DNA from: Acidobacteriota bacterium
Lineage (GTDB): Bacteria; Acidobacteriota; Vicinamibacteria; Marinacidobacterales; SMYC01
Direction of reading: 5' to 3'
Length of the DNA stretch: 33,432 bases
NCBI GenBank assembly: GCA_004356105.1
Contig: SMYC01000260.1
Coordinates: forward strand, 1 to 33,432
Shown: in pieces, positions 1 through 7,029 of the stretch
How positions within the stretch are numbered: position 1 is the first letter of the stretch
How the letters are laid out: each line of letters begins with the position of its first letter
Notes under the pieces: model-generated
The model's input: only the letters and a program-made list of their open reading frames with translations
What the model was told of the DNA's origin: nothing
The model's database searches: none
Program-made: the position numbers and the translations under genes

Positions 1-1
1 C

Positions 2-193
2 GACGAGCTTGCCACTCTGAATGACGGCTTTCAGGACGTGCTGCGCTCGGGCGAGATCGCCCGAAGTCAGCCTATTCGCGAAGAGCGCGGGACTCATTTC
101 CAAGGTCTCGCACGCGTCGAGCTCGATTTCAACCGGCACGATTTCGGCCGCCTCCGACAGCTCATCGACAGCATCAACGCGTTCGACGCGTAG
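2..193 (+). CDS. C-terminal fragment of a possible LOG-family (TIGR00730) Rossmann-fold protein
   Basis: The second forward frame is open from the window edge to a TAG stop at 191-193 and gives 63 residues; the rest lies outside the window. The end, with the pattern LDFNRHDFGRLRQLIDSIN, resembles from memory the C-terminus of LOG-family proteins (cytokinin riboside 5'-monophosphate phosphoribohydrolase-like). The catalytic PGGxGT region of that family would lie upstream and cannot be seen, so the family call is weak. That this is coding is better supported: the composition is protein-like and the stop lies just 10 bp from the convergent hydrolase gene. Confidence 0.4.
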   Translation, partial: DELATLNDGFQDVLRSGEIARSQPIREERGTHFQGLARVELDFNRHDFGRLRQLIDSINAFDA

Positions 194-203
194 GGCTCGA
201 ACC

Positions 204-845
204 TTATGTTCGCAGTCGTTTCCGCAGCGAGTTGATGGCGTCGCGGTCCGTGACAGGGCGGCCATGGGCAGGCAAGAGCGCCTCGATGGGTCGCTCGAGG
301 CAGCGGGCCGCGGATGCGCGGGTCTCGTCGTTGACCTCTAGCTCGCTCTTGTTTGTCACGATGAAGTTGTCGCCCGCGAAGAGAAGGGCTCGCGCCTCCA
401 AGTAGTAGGCCATGTGCCCTTCGGTATGTCCGGGAGTGGCGATGGCTTCGAGGCTTCCTTCGAGCTTCTCACCGTCTGTAACGAAGCCGTCGGCGGCAAT
501 CGGCGAGATCTTCGGGTGCCTTTGGCGCGCCGTCTCTTTTTGGCCGGTCAGAAAAAGGGCCTCCGCCTCCGCGTAGCGCACGCGTGTTCCCGAGCGCGCG
601 TGGAGCGCGGCCGCCCCCGCCGATTGGTCGAAATGCCAGTGGGTGAGTGCTACCAGCCGGACGGAGGACAGCCCGACGCGGGCTTCCTGAAGCCCCATCA
701 TCAATGAGGAGGCGGTTGCGTCGGGGCCGGTATCGATGACAACAGCGCCGGGGAAGGTCTTGATAATGTACGCGGCGCTCTTGCTCGGGCGATGCTGGAC
801 GCACCAGATTCCGGGGAGGGGCTCGAATATATCGAAACGTCGCAT
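204..845 (-). CDS. Metallo-beta-lactamase-fold hydrolase with altered metal motif
   Basis: 213-residue single-domain MBL-fold protein, probably a cytoplasmic hydrolase of unknown substrate (glyoxalase II-like or thioester/lactone type). The usual landmarks are present in order: an IDTG strand near residue 37, the THWHFDQ metal motif at 68-74, PGHTEGH at 138-144 (His140), FAGDN with Asp159, and the C-terminal HGRP with His194. The sixth position of the canonical HxHxDH motif, normally His, is Gln74 here, so the second metal site lacks one ligand while the first keeps H69, H71 and H140. No signal peptide. It is convergent with the preceding fragment and divergent from the alkaline phosphatase, with 77 bp between the two starts. 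A possible minus-strand promoter (GTGACA at 883-888, TATACT at 858-863, 19-bp spacer) would give a very short leader; that part is weak. Confidence 0.85.
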   Translation of the reverse strand: MRRFDIFEPLPGIWCVQHRPSKSAAYIIKTFPGAVVIDTGPDATASSLMMGLQEARVGLSSVRLVALTHWHFDQSAGAAALHARSGTRVRYAEAEALFLTGQKETARQRHPKISPIAADGFVTDGEKLEGSLEAIATPGHTEGHMAYYLEARALLFAGDNFIVTNKSELEVNDETRASAARCLERPIEALLPAHGRPVTDRDAINSLRKRLRT

Positions 846-922
846 GGGCGAGACGGCAGTATAGAATGTCTTGCGCCATAGATGTCACCTGGCTCGTTTT
901 TGAAAAGGAGCTCTTACCGATC

Positions 923-2422
923 ATGCGCTCGCTCTTGCTCGTTCTGACGATATTGCTCTCGAGTGTCCCGATGGGCGCTCAGGAATCCCCTCGCGCAAAG
1001 AACGTGATCCTGCTCATCGGCGATGGGCTTGGCGCGGCTCAAACTGCGTTCGGCCTCCACTACGCCAATATGGTGGAGGGCCGAAAGCTGCACCTCGAAG
1101 CTTTGATGAATGACGGTAACACCGGCTATTCGATGCCGACACCTTATCTCAGTACCGTCATCGATTCCGCTGCCGCCGCTTCCCAACTGGCGACGGGGCG
1201 GAAGGCCAGAAACGAGACGTTGAGCTTGAGCTCCGATGGCTACGTCGTCGAGACGATTCTCGAGGCAGCCAAGAGACGTGGTCTTGCGACGGGGCTCGTC
1301 TCTAACATGCGTCTCTCCCATGCCACGCCCGCAGCCTTCGCCGCACATCAAATCTCGCGATACAACCCCGAGCCCGAGATTCTGGACGACGTGCTGACCG
1401 GCTACGACGTCGACGTGTTATTGGGCGGAGGGGCTCGGGCGCTCGTGCCCGCGGGCCGGCGCGTTTCGGAATTTCTGCCGGGGATCGTCGACGAATTGGA
1501 CGGTGACTCGAATCGGCCGGACGAAGTGAACCGCATCGCCGAAGCGAAGGCGAAGGGTTATGTCGTTGTCTCGGACCGAACGGGCCTCGCGGAAGCATCG
1601 CCAAAAGCGGATAAGCTGCTAGGGCTTTTTGCCGCGTCGCATCTGCCTTACGTGGTGGATACGCGGGCGATGGGGCTCGAATCAGTGCCGAGCTTGAGGG
1701 ACATGACGCAGGCGGCGCTCGACGTGCTTTCACGCACGGGCAACGGTTTTTTTCTGATGGTGGAAGGAGGTCGCATCGACTATGCCGGGCATGACAACGA
1801 CGCGGGGACGATGCTCCACGAGATTCTCGATTTCGATGAAGCGCTCGGGGCCGTACTCGATTTCCAGGCGAGGCATCCGGACACGCTCGTCATCGTGACG
1901 GCCGATCACGGCACCGGTGGATTTTCGTTCACCTATGGCGACTTCAACGGCCGCCCCCCAGGACGGGAGCTTCCGAGCGGTCTCGCCTATGCGCCCCACC
2001 ATTCATATCCTACCCGGGAGCAACTCGTGGCGCTTGGCCGTCAATCCGCGTCCTACCTCTATATGCTCGACGAGGCGAAGGGCTCTCCCGAGAGGCTCGT
2101 CGAAGAGGTGCGAGCCCACACTGGATTCGAGATGACGATCCAGGAAGCGAGAGAAGCTCTCGTCCGAGACGCCGACGGAAAGGCTTGGATAGAGGATTTC
2201 AGTCAGTTCTATCAAGACCAAGCCAGCAACCCGGCTTGTCTTCTAGGCCGGCGCCTCGCTCGGCACACATTCGTCGTTTGGGCGACTGGAGCGCACACGA
2301 TGGAGCCGGTTCTCACTTTCGGACGCGGCCCAGGTGCGGAGATGTTACGCGGGGTTTACGAGAACACCCACGTCTACGACGTCTCGATGAAGGTGCTTCA
2401 ACACTACTCGGCAGGTCGTTAA
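923..2422 (+). CDS. Secreted alkaline phosphatase (PhoA superfamily)
   Basis: Hydrolyses phosphate monoesters outside the cytoplasm using two Zn and one Mg. From the ATG at 923 the product has 499 residues with a signal peptide at 1-20 (hydrophobic LLLVLTILL, then a GAQ cleavage region). An in-frame ATG at 866 would add 19 residues before the signal peptide; the start at 923 is preferred because an AAGGAG box lies at 905-910 and the signal peptide is then at the terminus. Active-site landmarks: GDG with metal ligand Asp34, the nucleophile region IDSAAAAS with Ser82, a VEGGRIDYAGHDND block supplying Glu, Asp and His ligands, ADHGTGG (Asp-His) and WATGAHT (last His ligand). All expected metal ligands are visible. 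The product could be a phosphodiesterase-like relative, but the motif order fits alkaline phosphatase well. The gene is convergent with the DUF4097 gene across a cruciform repeat. Confidence 0.92.
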   Translation: MRSLLLVLTILLSSVPMGAQESPRAKNVILLIGDGLGAAQTAFGLHYANMVEGRKLHLEALMNDGNTGYSMPTPYLSTVIDSAAAASQLATGRKARNETLSLSSDGYVVETILEAAKRRGLATGLVSNMRLSHATPAAFAAHQISRYNPEPEILDDVLTGYDVDVLLGGGARALVPAGRRVSEFLPGIVDELDGDSNRPDEVNRIAEAKAKGYVVVSDRTGLAEASPKADKLLGLFAASHLPYVVDTRAMGLESVPSLRDMTQAALDVLSRTGNGFFLMVEGGRIDYAGHDNDAGTMLHEILDFDEALGAVLDFQARHPDTLVIVTADHGTGGFSFTYGDFNGRPPGRELPSGLAYAPHHSYPTREQLVALGRQSASYLYMLDEAKGSPERLVEEVRAHTGFEMTIQEAREALVRDADGKAWIEDFSQFYQDQASNPACLLGRRLARHTFVVWATGAHTMEPVLTFGRGPGAEMLRGVYENTHVYDVSMKVLQHYSAGR

Positions 2423-2434
2423 AGTTAAAAGCAA

Positions 2435-2517
2435 GGGGATGTGGGGATAGGAGGGGATGTGGGGATGAAAAGACGGTTTGCCTTTATCTCCACATCTCCA
2501 ACAATCCCCACATCTCC
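2435..2517. repeat. Nested inverted repeat (GGGGATGTGGGGAT family), probable bidirectional terminator
   Basis: Two copies of GGGGATGTGGGGAT (2435-2448, 2453-2466) are followed by two complementary copies, ATCTCCACATCTCC (2486-2499) and ATCCCCACATCTCC (2504-2517). Both sides have an 18-bp period, so the arms can form one long stem with G-U pairs. It is followed by a T-rich run (2518-2536) and sits between two convergent genes, which suits a terminator. A degenerate relative occurs at 15320-15392. Confidence 0.7.
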
Positions 2518-2547
2518 TTTTCTTTTCTTGTCTTTTTCGGTTCTTGG

Positions 2548-3525
2548 TTAGCGCCTTCGGATCTCGATGTCTCCGCTGAAAGTTGTCGCTTCGATGACGG
2601 CGCTACCGTCGCCGACCACGGCGCTGATATTGCGGCGTCTCTTGCTGCTCGAGGTCACGGTCATCGGGAACTCCGATTCGATCTCGCCGCTGAAAGTGCT
2701 GGCTTCGAGCTCGAAGCCTATGTTTTCGCCGATCACGATGACGACGTCTCCGGAGTGGGTCGTGAACTCGTAGCGGCCGCCGCTCACGATTTGGCCTATA
2801 TATCGGATATCGCCGCTCACGCTTTCGAACTCACCTCGCTCGCAGGACACTTGGCGGATGCGGACGTCCCCGCTGACACTCGAGGTCGAGAGCTCTTCAG
2901 CCTCGATGGAATCGATCGTGATGTCCCCGCTGACGCTCGCGATCTCGACATCGTCGTCGGAACGCGCGTTGCGAACTTTCACGTCTCCCGAGACCGACTT
3001 CGCTTTTACGAGGTTCGCGACGTCGCTCACTTCGATCTCGCCGCTGACCGAGCTCACGCTCGTCTCGCCCTCGACTCCTTTTAGCGTCACGTCGCCAGAG
3101 ACCGAGCTGATCTCGACTTCCGTCCCGACGGGGACGGTGATGCTATAGTCGACGGAGACGCCGCCATGGCCGTGCCCGTGGTCGTCGTCATCATCGCGTC
3201 GTCGATTGCGTGGGTAACGCGTCTCGACACGCACGCGGTTGCCTTGGTGGGAAATGTCTACCTCGACCCGCTCGAGAAGATCACGATCGCCGCGCCCATG
3301 AAGACGTTTAACCGCTTCGATCGTCACTTGATTCCCGGAGGTTCCCGAAACACGAATGTCTCCGGAGATGTTGGAAAGAGAGAACTCTCCATTGGGACCG
3401 ATATCGAACGTGCGAGAGATCCGTTCTTCGCGGTCTTGCGCGACGCTCATGCCTGCCGTCAGCAGGGCACCAATCAGCAACGTGGTTGTGAATCGTATGT
3501 TTTTCATATTTTTCGCTCGTTTCAT
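2548..3525 (-). CDS. DUF4097-type beta-repeat exported protein
   Basis: 325-residue exported protein of the DUF4097 (putative adhesin) type. An N-terminal signal peptide (about residues 7-30, ending SVAQ) is followed by a right-handed beta-repeat region in which a short motif SVSGD/TFSGD returns roughly every 17-25 residues from 53 to 320, as expected for a stacked beta solenoid. A loop at 108-122 is rich in Arg, Asp and His (RRRDDDDDHGHGHGG) and could bind metal. The start at 3525 overlaps the anti-sigma stop codon by four bases (ATGA), which favours it over Met7 at 3507 and implies translational coupling. In other bacteria DUF4097 genes are often next to ECF sigma/anti-sigma pairs, and that is the case here; a role in sensing or responding to envelope state is an inference. 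Confidence 0.85.
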   Translation of the reverse strand: MKRAKNMKNIRFTTTLLIGALLTAGMSVAQDREERISRTFDIGPNGEFSLSNISGDIRVSGTSGNQVTIEAVKRLHGRGDRDLLERVEVDISHQGNRVRVETRYPRNRRRDDDDDHGHGHGGVSVDYSITVPVGTEVEISSVSGDVTLKGVEGETSVSSVSGEIEVSDVANLVKAKSVSGDVKVRNARSDDDVEIASVSGDITIDSIEAEELSTSSVSGDVRIRQVSCERGEFESVSGDIRYIGQIVSGGRYEFTTHSGDVVIVIGENIGFELEASTFSGEIESEFPMTVTSSSKRRRNISAVVGDGSAVIEATTFSGDIEIRRR

Positions 3526-4247
3526 CCGATCGGATTCGTTGGGTCATCCGAACCACGGATTTCGTCTATCAAGTCGAGGGCGTTTTGACCCTCGCCCTTG
3601 CGAACTTCGTTGATGAGGAGAATCGTCTTCTGAAGAAGCTCGACTTTGCGCCTGAAAGCTTCGAGAAGGCTCTCTTGGGCCGCCAAGCTCCCGGGCTCCG
3701 TCGCCATGGCTTCACGGCTTTCGTGGATCGCTTGCTCGATGAGGTCGAGACTCTCGGTCATCGTCCCGTTCAGCGCGCTCGGGAGCGTGCCGTCGTTCAG
3801 TTCGATGATTTGCTCGAGCCCCGTGATCGCGTTCTCATAATGGGTCTCCGCGCTTCGTAGCTCCTCGGTCACCAAGTTCGCGAGCGCGGCTGGATCTTCC
3901 TGCGCCAAGTCGGCCATCTGTATCTCTCTCGATGGACGAAGAGCGACGAACAGGCTCACGCCGAGAACGACGGCGGCCGCCGCGGCGAGCCCGCTCTGAA
4001 AATACGACCTTCGCGACCGAGCGCGCTGGCCGGTACGGATGGATTCCGCAATGGAGGCCCAAGCCCGTTCGGGAGGAGCGTGGCGCGTGAGCGTCTTTGC
4101 TTCTCGACGTACACCGCGTAGCTCCGCGAGCACAATCCGACAATCGGTGCATTGCTCGAGATGGTTCTCGAGGGCTTCTCGCTCTTCCGGCTCGAGCTCT
4201 CTGTCGATGTAATCGCTCAGCTGGTCGGTGAACGCATCTTCTTTCAT
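3522..4247 (-). CDS. Membrane anti-sigma factor with zf-HC2 zinc finger
   Basis: 241-residue single-pass membrane protein expected to bind and inhibit the ECF sigma factor encoded just upstream. The N-terminal cytoplasmic anti-sigma domain carries the zinc-associated motif HLEQCTDC (His29, Cys33, Cys36), typical of zf-HC2/ZAS domains. A hydrophobic segment at about 84-104 is the membrane anchor, and the remaining 135 residues form a mainly helical, acidic region outside the cytoplasm with several Glu-rich amphipathic stretches. It overlaps the sigma gene stop by four bases (ATGA) and the DUF4097 gene start in the same way, so the three genes form one coupled unit. Confidence 0.9.
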   Translation of the reverse strand: MKEDAFTDQLSDYIDRELEPEEREALENHLEQCTDCRIVLAELRGVRREAKTLTRHAPPERAWASIAESIRTGQRARSRRSYFQSGLAAAAAVVLGVSLFVALRPSREIQMADLAQEDPAALANLVTEELRSAETHYENAITGLEQIIELNDGTLPSALNGTMTESLDLIEQAIHESREAMATEPGSLAAQESLLEAFRRKVELLQKTILLINEVRKGEGQNALDLIDEIRGSDDPTNPIG

Positions 4248-4867
4248 GATGTTTCTCCCGCGGCGATGGGATTCAAACGGGTCCGTAGTTTCATGCGGGC
4301 GCGATGGACCAGGGACTTCGATGTCCCGACAGCGATCCCGAGGATCTCGCCCACTTCTTTGTGCTCATAGCCTTCGACGTCGTGGAGCAGAAACGCGGCG
4401 CGACTCGAGGGAGGAAGCTCCCCGATGGCGCGCTCGAGCTCCAGGTTGCGCGTTCCGATACCAGCTCGGCCCGGGAGTGTCGGGCCCAAGGGCTCCGTTC
4501 GAGACTGTTCTTTGGCGCTACGGCTCCGCAGATGGTCGAGGCAGCGATTGACGCCGAGCCGGTAGAGCCAAGTGCCGAAGGCGGAGCGGCCTTCGAACCT
4601 GTCGATCTTGTCGTAGGCCTGCAAGAAGATCTCCTGCAGCAAGTCCTCGGCATCGGCGCGGTTTTGAAGCATTCTGAGCGCGAGGCCGAAAACACCCGAG
4701 CTGTGACGCTGATAGAGCGCTTCGAACGCGTCGACATCTCCGGCTCGCAATCGCGCCACGAGGAGCTCGTCTTCGGCGCGCCTTTTCTGGGCGTTCTGCT
4801 GTGCGAACGGGGTGGGCGGTGCCGGGTTGCTTTCGTCGAAGCTGGCCACGGTGCTCAGATTACCCAA
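4244..4867 (-). CDS. ECF RNA polymerase sigma factor
   Basis: 207-residue sigma-70 family protein of the extracytoplasmic-function group. Region 2 spans about residues 36-112, with the core-binding and -10 recognition part around NRADAEDLLQEIFLQAYDKI and the GTWLYRLGVNRCLDHLR helix. Region 4, about 140-200, has the helix-turn-helix (EVGEILGIAVGTSKSLVHRAR) that reads the -35 element. There is no region 1 or 3, as usual for ECF factors. The first 30 residues are a Pro/Gln-rich extension; Met1 at 4867 has no clear Shine-Dalgarno sequence, so a somewhat later start is possible. It heads a coupled operon with its anti-sigma factor and a DUF4097 protein, and a possible self-recognised promoter lies at 4929-4955. 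Confidence 0.92.
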   Translation of the reverse strand: MGNLSTVASFDESNPAPPTPFAQQNAQKRRAEDELLVARLRAGDVDAFEALYQRHSSGVFGLALRMLQNRADAEDLLQEIFLQAYDKIDRFEGRSAFGTWLYRLGVNRCLDHLRSRSAKEQSRTEPLGPTLPGRAGIGTRNLELERAIGELPPSSRAAFLLHDVEGYEHKEVGEILGIAVGTSKSLVHRARMKLRTRLNPIAAGETS

Positions 4868-5167
4868 TTAGCCTCCCGACTGCCATCACATGCCGGCCCA
4901 TCCGCCATGCTCTTGATTCGTCCGATAAGACGAGTCTTTTCCGGGAAAGGTTTACAACAGATAACTAGGCGGGAGCGGGGTCAGCAGGAGCTAAAAGATA
5001 AGGATCTCGAGACGCCCCTCGACAACGCCACGAGGACGAGCGCGGCGAAGATTCTTACACTCGACATGGCTTCTTAATCTGATTGTAGCAACTTTGTGGG
5101 CGGGCGAGACTGGGCGGCGATGTTTGCATTGTGCTAACCTGGTTTGATCAAAAGGAGAGTCCGGTTT
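4868..5167. other. 300-bp divergent intergenic region
   Basis: Separates the sigma operon (minus) from the selenoprotein gene (plus). It contains the candidate ECF promoter at 4929-4955, an AAGAC-GA-GTCTT inverted repeat at 4927-4938, and the AAGGAGA ribosome binding site of the plus-strand gene at 5152-5158. I could not find a convincing sigma-70 promoter for the plus-strand gene. Confidence 0.5.
4929..4955 (-). promoter_or_regulatory. Candidate ECF-type autoregulatory promoter
   Basis: Read on the minus strand: GTAAAC (4955-4950), a 17-bp spacer, then CGTC (4932-4929). This resembles the known ECF promoter pattern with an AAC-containing -35 and CGTC -10 (as for SigW-type factors). Transcription would start near 4920, about 50 bases before the sigma start codon. 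Confidence 0.4.
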
Positions 5168-6223
5168 ATGCGAGTGGGTGTCTGCGGTGCGAGTACTTTA
5201 CTCTTGGCCGGCCCGTTGCTTCTATCCGTCGCCTGTGGCACGGCGTCGCAGTCGCAGACCCATTCCGACGAGGTTGAAGCCTCGGGCGGGGGCGTCGAGA
5301 GCGTTGTCGCCCGCGTCGGCGATCGCGAGATCACGATGGCCGAGCTGGATCAGAAAGTTCTGGCAACGAACGTCAAGGTTTTTCAAGACCTGTACGACGC
5401 TCGCAGCGCCGCACTTGGAGAGCTCGTTGCGGAGGTGCTCTTGGCCCGTGAAGCGGAAAAGCGCAGCATCACGGTGGATGAGCTCATCGAGCAAGAAATC
5501 ACGTCCGACGTGACTCCGGTAACCGAAGAGGACATCGAGGCCTTCTACGAGCAGAACAGGATACGCCTCCGGGGCCAGCCGCTCGACCAGGTCGAGCCGC
5601 AGATTCGGGAATTCATGGAGAGTCGGAATGAAGGCATCGTCCGACAGAGCTACATCGACGGGCTCCGCGATGAGGCAAGCGTGCATGTCGCGTTGTCGCC
5701 GCCTCGCGTGCCGGTCACGGTTGCGTCGAACGAACGTATCCGCGGTTCGGGGGACGCGGAGGTGACGATCATCGAATATTCCGACTTTCAATGACCGTTC
5801 TGCGCACGGGTCGGTCCGGCCCTCAAGCAGGTTGAAAGCACTTACGGCGACAAGGTTCGTCTCGTTTATCGTGATTTTCCCCTTCCCAATCATTCGCAGG
5901 CTCAGCCCGCCGCGGAAGCCGCTCTTTGCGCCCACGCACAAGGACAGTTCTGGGAGTACCACGACAAGATTTTCGAGAATCAACGGTCGCTCGGAAACGA
6001 CAACCTGAAGCAAATGGCGTCCGATCTGGGGCTCGACGTAGAGGCGTTCAACCAGTGCTTCGACTCTGGAGAGTTTCGCGAGGCGGTCAGGGCCGATTAT
6101 GAGCAGGGCGGTACTCTTGGCGTAAACGCAACGCCGGCTTTCTTCATCAATGGCCGATTCTTGTCGGGGGCCCAGCCTTTCGAGGCCTTCCAGCGCATCA
6201 TCGATGACGAGCTAAGCCACTAG
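5168..6223 (+). CDS. Predicted selenoprotein: SurA_N-DsbA-like thioredoxin-fold lipoprotein (in-frame TGA = Sec209)
   Basis: Predicted envelope thiol-disulfide oxidoreductase of 351 residues including one selenocysteine. The ATG at 5168 follows AAGGAGA (5152-5158); an in-frame TTG at 5144 overlaps that region and is rejected. A signal peptide ends in a lipobox-like LSVAC (Cys23). A SurA_N-like helical region (about 46-160, starting VVARVGDREITMAELDQ) has no prolyl-isomerase domain behind it. The DsbA/Com1-like thioredoxin domain begins near 195: EYSDFQ, then TGA at 5792-5794, then PFCARVGPAL. In homologues this motif reads DFQCPFC, so the TGA replaces the first, nucleophilic cysteine (U209-P-F-C212). 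The frame stays open for 142 more codons with intact family features (RDFPLPNHSQAQPAAEAA; the cis-Pro loop GVNATPAFFING) and no other stop or frameshift. DsbA-like selenoproteins have been predicted from marine metagenomes, so Sec is plausible here. The alternative is a pseudogene by a Cys-to-stop mutation. The final TAG lies inside the terminal repeat of the next element. Confidence 0.78.
5799..5831 (+). promoter_or_regulatory. Candidate bacterial SECIS hairpin
   Basis: Lower stem UCUGC (5799-5803) with GCAGG (5827-5831), a 4x4 internal loop, then upper stem GGGUC (5808-5812) with GGCCC (5818-5822) including one U-G pair, and apical loop GGUCC (5813-5817). The loop begins 18 nt after the UGA, inside the range known for bacterial SECIS elements. 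It contains GGUC, as does the E. coli fdhF SECIS loop bound by SelB. Found by eye; no folding energy was computed. Confidence 0.6.
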
Positions 6224-6700
6224 GCCCTAACCCGTCAGAAGCGAGGATTTTGTTCACACTTCGAACTTCGTCCAGCACAGCCTGCGGTCGCAACCAAAAG
6301 GGATGGCCACAGAGGCATTGAGAGACCAAATGTCGCGGCGCCGCCGCCACCACCCTTCTGACTTCTGACTCCTCAAATCCCGCAGGGATTTCAAGGGGCA
6401 CAGAGGGCAGCGCCTTGGCTAGTCCTAGCCAGGTAAACCTGAAAGCTGTTGAAACGACGTCACTTAGCTCGCGCCCCCAGAAAAGTGCGAACAAAATCCT
6501 CACTTCTGACCGGTTAGAGGCTAGCCAGGTAAACCTGAAAGCGTTTGAACCGCAGAGGCGCAGAGGAAATCCGGAATTTCGTGAATCCGAGGCTTAGGCT
6601 AGGACACCTGTTCTTCTCCGCGTGCTCTGCGCCTCTGCGGTGGGATTTTCTTGCTCCCAACCGTGAACAAAATCCTCGCTTCTGACGGGTTAGAGCCTAG
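6220..6700. mobile_element. Non-coding MITE-like element with 38-bp terminal inverted repeats
   Basis: The ends 6220-6257 and 6663-6700 are inverted repeats matching at 37 of 38 positions (CTAGG(C/T)CTAACCC... left; ...GTTAGAGCCTAG right), both bounded by CTAG. The 481-bp body has no convincing gene. It contains degenerate pieces of widespread intergenic repeats (CCACAGAGGC and GCACAGAGGGC around 6309 and 6400), a 99-bp module at 6425-6523 that recurs inverted at 15072-15170, an internal near-copy of the right end (6489-6524 against 6665-6700, 33/36), and a hairpin at 6549-6641. The left end supplies the stop codon of the selenoprotein gene. It fills the gap between the selenoprotein and the next gene. 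No transposase is encoded, so mobility would need one supplied in trans. Confidence 0.7.
6549..6641. repeat. CGCAGAGG-type palindromic repeat
   Basis: ACCGCAGAGGCGCAGAG at 6549-6565 is the exact reverse complement of 6625-6641, enclosing 59 bases. Related hairpins occur at 15191-15263 (one arm mismatch) and about 31336-31432. Such CGCAGAGG palindromes are common in intergenic regions of many unrelated bacteria and produce spurious small ORFs. Confidence 0.8.
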
Positions 6701-6720
6701 TCTGTCTGGCGTCGAGTTGG

Positions 6721-7029
6721 TCACTCGTACACGATCAAACTATCAGGCAGATGGCAACCCAAACAAAGATCCAAAGTTAGAGTGCCGTCAGAATCTTCGA
6801 TGAACGTGTGCCTTTCGAGAAGACTTTTAGCAAGCTTTGCCTTCTCTTTAGGTATCGTCGACCGGTCGTAAATCTGATCCTTCAAAATGGCAGCGCCACA
6901 CATATCACAGGTGCGCTGGTCACGTTTTAGCATCGCGAGCTCCAGAGGTGAACCTTTCTGATTAAGGAATTGAGTCCCGCACTTCCGAGATCCGCAATGG
7001 GTCACGGATAGCCGTTGCAGCCCACTCAA
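6721..7029 (-). CDS. Small cysteine-rich, probably zinc-binding protein of unknown function
   Basis: 102-residue product not recognised as a named family. It contains three Cys pairs: CGSRKC near residues 12-17, CDMC at 41-44 and CLGCH near 90-94. They suggest one or two zinc ribbons, with an acidic middle segment. The only plausible start at this position is a TTG; the ATG at Met33 would remove the first Cys pair, so the real start is uncertain and the 5' end could be truncated. The surrounding DNA is clearly less GC-rich (about 43% over 6721-6780) than its neighbours and it lies next to a repeat element, which points to horizontal acquisition. It may not be expressed. Confidence 0.4.
   Translation of the reverse strand: MSGLQRLSVTHCGSRKCGTQFLNQKGSPLELAMLKRDQRTCDMCGAAILKDQIYDRSTIPKEKAKLAKSLLERHTFIEDSDGTLTLDLCLGCHLPDSLIVYE

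Noticed and set aside
2185..3084. 299-residue plus-strand ORF across the DUF4097 gene
   Set aside because: It crosses the cruciform repeat and mirrors the repetitive DUF4097 gene, which has a signal peptide, clear family motif and operon context.
4304..5077. 257-residue plus-strand ORF opposite the sigma factor
   Set aside because: Antisense shadow of a well-supported ECF sigma gene.
5144..5794. Reading the region as a 216-residue protein ending at TGA 5792-5794, with a separate small ORF from 6014
   Set aside because: The TGA replaces a catalytic cysteine, the family sequence continues without a gap directly after it, and a SECIS-like hairpin follows; one recoded gene explains both parts better.
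6198..6503. 101-residue minus-strand ORF
   Set aside because: It lies within the repeat element, overlaps the end of a real gene, and its first 27 codons recur identically in the repeat at 15072-15170; it is a repeat translation, not a protein family.
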